A stretch of 64,000 nucleotides of DNA from a virus, in the IMG/VR virus record IMGVR_UViG_3300023179_008779, positions 1 to 64,000 of that record, one strand, 5' to 3'. Each line of letters starts with the position of its first letter. Position 1 is the first letter of the stretch. Shown here piece by piece: positions 59,924-64,000 of this stretch. Made by a program: the position numbers and the translations under genes. Under the pieces are notes generated by a model that ran no database searches, was not told the origin of the DNA, and worked only from the letters and a program-made list of their open reading frames with translations.

Positions 59924-60886
59924 ATGAAGATCCGTCTGTCCCAACTCCGCCACCTCATCCGCGAGGCGATCGTCTCCGAGATCTCCCGCTCCACCCCTGA
60001 GTTCGCAGAGGGCACCAAAAAGTTCGACGACATCACCCCGTTCGGCCACTATGGGGTCCTCCGTCCGCCCCAGACTGAAGAGGAGCGGGCGTTCGATGCC
60101 GAGTTCGTGGACTTCGCCGTGAAGAAGTTCGATGAGGTGTTCAAGACCGGCGGCTTCTACACGGCGAAGTTCCTCTCCCGCGGCCAGAAGGGGTTGCTCG
60201 TCCTGTGCGCCGACGACTACATCGACGAGGCATTCGGCGGGGACGTGGTCCACGCTCTGCTCCACGAGTCCACCATGAAGGGTGCCCACCAGCGCTTCAA
60301 GTTCCAAGGCCGTGATCCGGACCGTCCTGAGATGAACGACAACCTGTATGAGATCCTCGTGTACTGGGTGCAGTCGGGCATGGACCAGGCGAAGAGGGTG
60401 GGCGCCGACAACTCCAACATTGCTGTCTCGATCGCGCATCGTCTCCCCGCGCAGCCCAAGCCGACCCTTGAGGTCGTGAAGGACTTCTTCAACCGCTACG
60501 GCTCGCAGTTCGAGGAGAGCCTCATCGACCAGTACTTCCCCGACATGATCGACGAGCTGGGCGGCAATGAACCCGGTGCCCTGCCCCGCAACGTGCAGGA
60601 GGAGTGGCTCGCCGCGATGGACAACACGGTGGGCCGCATGGGACACGAGGGACGAGAGGGCAGGACCACGGCCCAAGCCTTCATCAACGAGGTGCTCCGC
60701 CGATTCATGAAGACTATGGGCGGTGATCCTTCTCTCGGCAAGGGCGCACGGAAGGACTATACCTCAGAGTCCCATGCCGGGGCACTGATGGCGTGGTACA
60801 ACCAGCTCCGCCTCAAGACCCAGGTCCTGTCCAAGAAGTACGGGATCGAGCTCACCGCGGTCCGCAGAAAGTTTGATAAGAAATGA
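59924..60886 (+). CDS. Putative head-cargo protein with shared N-terminal signature
   Basis: 320 residues. The N-terminus 'MKIRLSQLRHLIREAIVSE' is followed by 'PEFAEGTKKF', a possible F-x-E|G cut. The middle has 'KGLLVLCADDYIDEAFGGDV', 'HALLHESTMKGAHQRFKF' and 'ILVYWVQSGMDQAKRVGADN', a mixed alpha/beta domain I cannot place. The C-terminus is helical ('AFINEVLRRFMKTMGG', 'LKTQVLSKKYGIELTAVRRK'). The stop overlaps the next ATG (ATGA), so it is co-translated with the ADP-ribosyltransferase-like gene. It might be an accessory or immunity-type partner, but could equally be an independent cargo. Confidence 0.68.
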   Translation: MKIRLSQLRHLIREAIVSEISRSTPEFAEGTKKFDDITPFGHYGVLRPPQTEEERAFDAEFVDFAVKKFDEVFKTGGFYTAKFLSRGQKGLLVLCADDYIDEAFGGDVVHALLHESTMKGAHQRFKFQGRDPDRPEMNDNLYEILVYWVQSGMDQAKRVGADNSNIAVSIAHRLPAQPKPTLEVVKDFFNRYGSQFEESLIDQYFPDMIDELGGNEPGALPRNVQEEWLAAMDNTVGRMGHEGREGRTTAQAFINEVLRRFMKTMGGDPSLGKGARKDYTSESHAGALMAWYNQLRLKTQVLSKKYGIELTAVRRKFDKK

Positions 60887-61287
60887 AGCTAAGAATCTCC
60901 GACCTCCGTCACATCATCCGAGAGGTGCTGGAGGAGCAGGGTCTCACGTTCTACCACGGCACTCTGAAGGATGCTGTCCCATCCATATTGAGGACAGGCC
61001 TCCGTGCTGGACAGGGTTGGGGCGGCGCCGCCAAGCCGGGCGTCTTCTTGTCGACATCACCTGACTCTGCCTTATACTGGGCGAAGATGTCCTTCCTTAC
61101 CCGGCACGGCCTACCAGCAGAGGAGTCTTCCTTCGATCGGGTGGACCCGTCGCAGCTCGTCGTCCTGCGGGTCGATGTTCCGCCCGAAGAGAGGTCCAAC
61201 ATCGTGCCGCGGCAGAGGAGCTACAACCTCGCAGGAGACTCTCAGTACGTGGGAAGCGTCCCGCCTGGGTGGATAAGCGTCCTATAG
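60883..61287 (+). CDS. ADP-ribosyltransferase-fold protein with head-targeting signature (Alt-like candidate)
   Basis: 134 residues. The N-terminus 'MKLRISDLRHIIREVLEE' is the shared signature. Directly after it comes an ART/Tpt1-like fold: 'LTFYHGTLKDAVPSILRTGL' (His25, first NAD-binding residue), 'KPGVFLSTSPDSALYWAK' (Phe55 where Tyr/Phe is expected; S-T-S strand) and, at the C-terminus, 'DSQYVGSVPPGWISVL', where Gln121 sits at the place of the usual catalytic Glu. T4 packages Alt, an ADP-ribosyltransferase, in its head and injects it to modify host RNA polymerase. This much smaller protein could have a similar role (inference). An RNA-phosphotransferase-like activity is the main alternative. 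Confidence 0.72.
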   Translation: MKLRISDLRHIIREVLEEQGLTFYHGTLKDAVPSILRTGLRAGQGWGGAAKPGVFLSTSPDSALYWAKMSFLTRHGLPAEESSFDRVDPSQLVVLRVDVPPEERSNIVPRQRSYNLAGDSQYVGSVPPGWISVL

Positions 61288-61299
61288 TCTCAGAAAGTG

Positions 61300-61307
61300 T
61301 ATAGTTA
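61300..61307 (+). promoter_or_regulatory. Promoter-like TATAGTTA before flavoprotein gene
   Basis: An exact NATANTTA match 6 nt before an ATG at 61314. That ATG opens a short ORF of 8 codons (M-I-D-Q-E-L-K-S) whose stop overlaps the TTG start of the next gene as TTGA. Confidence 0.5.
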
Positions 61308-61313
61308 TTATCC

Positions 61314-61340
61314 ATGATCGATCAGGAGTTGAAGTCTTGA
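61314..61340 (+). CDS. Possible 8-codon leader ORF coupled to the flavoprotein gene
   Basis: ATG at 61314, TGA at 61338-61340. It lies 6 nt after a promoter-like box, contains the AGGAG that serves the next gene, and ends in a TTGA overlap with that gene's start. It could be a leaderless coupling ORF or chance. Confidence 0.3.
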   Translation: MIDQELKS

Positions 61341-61999
61341 AGGTGCTGCTGGTCTCCACCACGACCAACGAACGACGGTCGTCCTCCCGTGCTGCGCTGG
61401 CGCTGGTCGAGCGAGCGCTGGAAGGCCGCGGCCACGAGGTGAAGGTGATCGACGCCAACAAGATACACATCGTCAAGAATCTTTCCTGCTACGCGGACGG
61501 CGGCGAGCAGTGCGGTGACCCAGAGTCCGGTCCCTATCGATGCTGGGCACACAAGCACGCGGAAGAGGAGCCCGACAAGTACGGCGGCAAGGATGAGATG
61601 CCGCAGATCTATGACGGTCTGGCCTGGGCTGAAGCCGTTATCTTTGCCACCTCCGTGCGGTGGGGCAGCCACTCAGCCCTCCTCCAGACGATAATTGAGA
61701 GGATGAACACGCTGGAGAACCGCCACACAGTCTACGGTGAGCCCAACCCCCTGTGGGGCAAGAGGTGCGGCGTCGTGGTGACCGGTCAGCACTGGAAGGC
61801 TTCCGAGGTGGCCAACCGCCTCATCGAGGTGTTCGACCTCTACGGCTTCCACACATCACCCTCCGCGGTGCTCTCGTGGCAGCACGTGTCCGACATGGAC
61901 GAGGAGCTAGAGGACAACAACGTCGATCCATTCCGCCGCGAGATGCGTGAGGAGCGGTGGCTCCCAGTACTCAATCTGCTCCGCGCTCTGGATCTGTGA
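61337..61999 (+). CDS. NADPH-dependent FMN reductase / flavodoxin-fold protein
   Basis: 220 residues with a TTG start 8 nt after AGGAG; a GTG at 61343 is an alternative. The N-terminal strand 'KVLLVSTTTNERRSSSRAAL' has the phosphate-binding T/S-x-T/N-x-x-R/S loop of NADPH-dependent FMN reductases. 'AEAVIFATSVRWGSHSALLQ' is the second flavin loop (P/T-x-x-W-G-S-x-x-A), and 'GKRCGVVVTGQHWKASEVAN' follows. A Cys trio ('LSCYADGGEQCGDPESGPYR' and 'CWAHK') recalls iron-sulfur flavoproteins but is not a clear cluster motif. It would reduce flavins, quinones or nitro compounds with NAD(P)H. It lacks the head-targeting signature, so it likely acts in the infected cell. Confidence 0.82.
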   Translation: MKVLLVSTTTNERRSSSRAALALVERALEGRGHEVKVIDANKIHIVKNLSCYADGGEQCGDPESGPYRCWAHKHAEEEPDKYGGKDEMPQIYDGLAWAEAVIFATSVRWGSHSALLQTIIERMNTLENRHTVYGEPNPLWGKRCGVVVTGQHWKASEVANRLIEVFDLYGFHTSPSAVLSWQHVSDMDEELEDNNVDPFRREMREERWLPVLNLLRALDL

Positions 62000-62010
62000 T
62001 CACGTGATTT

Positions 62011-62018
62011 TATATTTG
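62011..62018 (+). promoter_or_regulatory. Promoter-like TATATTTG before ParB-like gene
   Basis: A NATANTTA-like box between TGTGATCA and TGGATCACA, which form an inverted repeat around it. The ATG at 62063 has its own CGGAG site, so this promoter would give a leader of about 40 nt. A second A/T-rich run (TATATAAACTATAGATA) lies at 62033-62049. Confidence 0.45.
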
Positions 62019-62062
62019 TGGATCACACACCATATATAAACTATAGATAACGGAGATTTTTC

Positions 62063-63043
62063 ATGAGAAAGAACCTGAATGAGAGTCGCTTGCGTAGCAT
62101 CCTTCGTGACGCTGCCAGATCTGCCTTGAAAGAGAATAGACGCCGCCGCATGTTTGAGGATGCAGATCCCAGCAAGATCGATTCGGATAAGTTTCCCAAC
62201 AAGCTGAGCGCCGTCGATCGCTCCACCGCGAAGCAGCTCGCCTCGGGAGGCCTCGAGGACAACGATAAGAAGGACGACATCGCGGGGGCGGAGAAGGTTT
62301 CCCTCGCCGCCGCGGCCCTGAAGGCCTCGCAGACCACGATGGACTTCGGTAAGTTCGTGGGCATGGCGATTCAGATGATGGGCAAGCTGGGCAGCTTCTC
62401 AAGCGGCGCCGGGGGAGACCTCGGGGCGATCATATCGTCCGACAATCACATCATGGACGGTCACCATCGCTGGGCCGCCACGCTCATGGTGGATCCCAAG
62501 GCCAACGTCGGGGGCCTGAAGGTTCAGCTCCCGGGCGAGAAGCTGGTGGGCGTCCTCAACGTCTGGACCGTCGCCCACGGCGGCGCCGGCAAGCCCTCCG
62601 ACACGGACCTTGCCTCTCTCACGAGCGACTCCGTCGCGGAGAAGTTTAAGGAGATGGCCTCGAAGGGCGGCAAGTTCCTTCCGTCCCCCGAGGAGATGCT
62701 GTCGGCCTTCAAGAAGTCGGGATTCGACTCCCTCGACGCCGCGGCCGCCCACGTCAAGAAGAACTGGGACGCCACGTCCAAGGCGCGCGCCGTCCTGGGA
62801 TGGATGCCCGCCAAGGTCGACATGCCCGCCATCGAGCCCGATCAGCTGCCACAGGTGGCGTCGGACATTGCCTCCGGCAAGATGGACATCAATCCGCCTT
62901 ACGCCGCGGACACAAAGGGTCAGGCGAAGGCCTCTTCGTCGGAGAAGGGGAGCGAGGCCTCCGTACAGAAGTCCGGATTCGACCGCGGCGGCGCCGTGAT
63001 GGTGGAGCGCTGGCAGCGCCTCGCCGGTATCATCAAGGGTTGA
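62063..63043 (+). CDS. ParB-like domain protein with head-targeting-type N- and C-terminal motifs
   Basis: 326 residues. The N-terminus 'RKNLNESRLRSILRDAARSA' is a variant of the shared signature, followed by 'RMFEDADPSK' (M-F-E|D). The core has 'LGAIISSDNHIMDGHHRWAA', the D-G-H-H-R motif of ParB/sulfiredoxin-fold proteins, which bind nucleotides (CTPase or nuclease activity in relatives). The C-terminus 'GAVMVERWQRLAGIIKG' closely matches the end of the scaffold protein ('DRWARLAGIVK'). Having both end motifs makes it the best candidate for a cargo that docks on the scaffold. A role on DNA in the head or in the host is possible. Confidence 0.78.
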   Translation: MRKNLNESRLRSILRDAARSALKENRRRRMFEDADPSKIDSDKFPNKLSAVDRSTAKQLASGGLEDNDKKDDIAGAEKVSLAAAALKASQTTMDFGKFVGMAIQMMGKLGSFSSGAGGDLGAIISSDNHIMDGHHRWAATLMVDPKANVGGLKVQLPGEKLVGVLNVWTVAHGGAGKPSDTDLASLTSDSVAEKFKEMASKGGKFLPSPEEMLSAFKKSGFDSLDAAAAHVKKNWDATSKARAVLGWMPAKVDMPAIEPDQLPQVASDIASGKMDINPPYAADTKGQAKASSSEKGSEASVQKSGFDRGGAVMVERWQRLAGIIKG

Positions 63044-63057
63044 TCAGGTGTCAGATT

Positions 63058-63087
63058 GACGAAGGGCTGCAAGGGTGGCCCTTCGTC
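63058..63087 (+). terminator. Strong hairpin after ParB-like gene
   Basis: A perfect 10-bp stem GACGAAGGGC (63058-63067) / GCCCTTCGTC (63078-63087) with a 10-nt loop, 14 nt after the stop codon. There is no immediate T-run; ATTTTAG comes about 15 nt later. It is probably a transcript end or stabiliser. Confidence 0.6.
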
Positions 63088-63156
63088 CACTCTTCCAGTA
63101 GCATTTTAGCAATATTCAAAGAATAGTTAGATCATGTAACTTTAGACAGGCTAGCT

Positions 63157-63329
63157 TCAGCCGACGCTGAGATCCGCACGACGACTCTTTTTATCTCGTG
63201 CTCTTCTGGCACTAACATCGACTATCAGGTGTTTTGTGGTCTTACCACAATTCCCGCAAATAATTTTCTGCTTCTTACAGGATCAAACGGACATCCCGGC
63301 GTCGGCTGATGAATTATATTCTTGGGCAT
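63157..63329 (-). pseudogene. Frameshifted minus-strand zinc-ribbon ORF
   Basis: From the ATG at 63329 the minus strand reads 'MPKNIIHQPTPGCPFDPVRS' in one frame. After a -1 shift near an A-rich AGAAAATTATTT it continues as 'KIICGNCGKTTKHLIVDVSA' then 'RRARDKKSRRADLSVG' to TGA at 63157. Neither frame alone gives a complete protein, but together they look like one 57-residue zinc-ribbon protein (C-P-x-D ... C-x-x-C, basic tail). It may be a broken gene, a sequencing error or programmed frameshifting. It overlaps the start of the plus-strand YkgJ-type gene by two bases. Confidence 0.42.
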
Positions 63330-63774
63330 GGAATCTTTGCCCGTTGTTAACGATAGACCCTGTGGTCCCTGCACGGGCTGCTGTGAGGGTTGGCTCTCGG
63401 CCGACATCAAAGGCCACCAGATGCATCCAGGACGTCCATGCTTCTTCCTCGCTGAGGGCAAGTGCACCGATTATGAGGGTCGTCCTGCAACGTGCAGGAC
63501 GTACAACTGTGCCTGGAAGGTAGAGGCATCCGTGTTTCCCACCTGGATGAGGCCCGACTTGAGTGGAGTCATCATCTCAAAGATCATCCTGCCCACCCGC
63601 CCGGATCTCGCGCACTACGAGGTCGCCGAGGCCCGAGGAAAGCTCGATGTGAAGACCCTCAACTGGCTGGTCCAATGGGCTCTGGACACGGGGAGCAACC
63701 TATTCTACCAGATCGACGGCAAGCACCACGCGATCGGATCTCAGGCCTTTAAGTCAGCCATGTCCGGGAGGTAG
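63328..63774 (+). CDS. YkgJ-family cysteine-cluster (metal-chelating) protein
   Basis: 148 residues from the ATG at 63328 (an in-frame TTG at 63322 is less likely). 'RPCGPCTGCCEGW' gives C-x-x-C-x-x-C-C, and 'GRPCFFLAEGKCTDYEGRPA' plus 'TCRTYNCAW' complete the eight-cysteine pattern of the YkgJ family (zinc- or iron-chelating; reported to hold Fe-S or Zn). The C-terminal part is a plain helical/strand region ('LNWLVQWALDTGSNLFYQID'). YkgJ proteins often lie near glycan or methyltransferase genes, and an RfbB-like gene follows here after 5 nt. Biochemical role unknown. Confidence 0.82.
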   Translation: MESLPVVNDRPCGPCTGCCEGWLSADIKGHQMHPGRPCFFLAEGKCTDYEGRPATCRTYNCAWKVEASVFPTWMRPDLSGVIISKIILPTRPDLAHYEVAEARGKLDVKTLNWLVQWALDTGSNLFYQIDGKHHAIGSQAFKSAMSGR

Positions 63775-63779
63775 TTGAG

Positions 63780-64000
63780 ATGAAGAATGTGTTGGTGACA
63801 GGCGGCGCCGGATTTATTGGATCACATCTTGTGGACCACCTGCTCACTCTCAGCGATGTTGAGGTGGTCGTGTGCTATGACGCAACCACATATGCAGGAT
63901 CGCGCTGGAACGTTTTTGATGCCTTCAAGGATCCACGATTCACATTCATCGATGGTAACATCTGCGATAAGCATAGATTTTTGGAAGCCCTCCGACGCTT
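63780..64000 (+). CDS. rfbB: dTDP-glucose 4,6-dehydratase-like SDR (RfbB), partial
   Basis: Runs off the right edge; 73 codons visible. 'KNVLVTGGAGFIGSHLVDHL' is the NAD-binding loop of extended SDR enzymes. 'CYDATTYAGSRWNVFDAF' and 'FIDGNICDKHRFLEAL' correspond to the RfbB 'D-x-L-T-Y-A-G-N-x-x-N-L' and 'G-D-I-C-D' segments. RfbB makes the 4-keto-6-deoxy intermediate of dTDP-rhamnose and related sugars. This suggests a second nucleotide-sugar pathway to the right of this window, complementing the glycan operon on the left. Confidence 0.85.
   Translation, partial: MKNVLVTGGAGFIGSHLVDHLLTLSDVEVVVCYDATTYAGSRWNVFDAFKDPRFTFIDGNICDKHRFLEALRR

Noticed and set aside
59915-60676. Long minus-strand ORF (253 aa) opposite the 59924 cargo gene
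   Set aside because: It is a shadow produced by C/G-ending codons of the plus-strand gene; its translation has no recognisable motif and is rich in His/Val/Leu/Arg from reverse codons.
1-64000. tRNA genes, CRISPR arrays, insertion sequences, integrase/att sites
   Set aside because: No cloverleaf with a T-loop consensus, no regularly spaced repeats, no transposase or integrase motif was seen by eye. Absence is not proven without a covariance-model scan.

Overview
The window is part of the genome of a large tailed phage of the T4 superfamily (Caudoviricetes, myovirus-like). The evidence is a gp17-type large terminase (44004-45638), a gp20 portal (46023-49397), a gp21 prohead protease (50253-50867), an acidic gp22-like core scaffold (52153-54156) and a gp23 major capsid protein (54187-56037), all in T4 order on the + strand. 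PhoH, a ClpP-like protease and Mre11/Rad50 (gp47/gp46) functions are also typical of large T4-like phages of aquatic bacteria. No host gene, tRNA, rRNA, integrase or CRISPR array was recognised, and the host cannot be named from this sequence.

Layout. (1) 1-550, minus: end of a PD-(D/E)XK nuclease. (2) 716-13960, minus: a tightly packed 15-gene surface-glycan operon (nucleotide-sugar enzymes, aminotransferase, cytidylyltransferase, methyltransferases, deacetylase, five glycosyltransferases), mostly joined by 4-20 nt overlaps. (3) 14018-21267, mostly plus: a membrane-anchored coiled coil, a truncated GroEL-like chaperonin, ClpP, an iron-sulfur helicase, a histone H1-like protein, a small sigma-region-4 protein on the opposite strand, and a PIN-PhoH fusion. 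(4) 21363-36118: seven virion structural proteins, several very large, with paralogous domains and a LamG-like domain. (5) 36128-43590: small nuclease, RuvC-like resolvase, primase, a single-chain Mre11-Rad50 fusion, and small genes with a shared N-terminal helix. (6) 43624-56037: packaging and head module; the portal gene carries an intein. (7) 56138-58587: two homing-endonuclease-type genes and a nuclease relic. (8) 58680-63043: a row of proteins with the shared N-terminal helix, including an ADP-ribosyltransferase-like, a GNAT-like and a ParB-like protein. (9) 63044-64000: a frameshifted minus-strand zinc-ribbon ORF, a YkgJ-type cysteine-cluster protein and the start of an RfbB-like dehydratase.

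The most interesting signal is a recurrent N-terminal signature (consensus about MKIT-x-x-QLRRIIKEE) on eleven otherwise unrelated proteins. In several it is followed directly by an L-x-E|A/G site of the kind cut by T4 gp21 protease. By analogy with the T4 capsid-targeting sequence of internal proteins, I infer that these are head-packaged cargo, trimmed by the gp21 protease encoded here and possibly injected, with an Alt-like ADP-ribosyltransferase among them. Other leads are a class-3-like intein in the portal (Pro1, Trp in block B, Cys in block F), possible co-conversion tracts around it, and a NATANTTA promoter-like motif sitting only 5-8 nt before several start codons, which would give leaderless transcripts.

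Codon use changes sharply along the window. The capsid gene, intein, primase and 58680-63770 genes favour G/C-ending codons, while 1-36000 is much richer in A/T.
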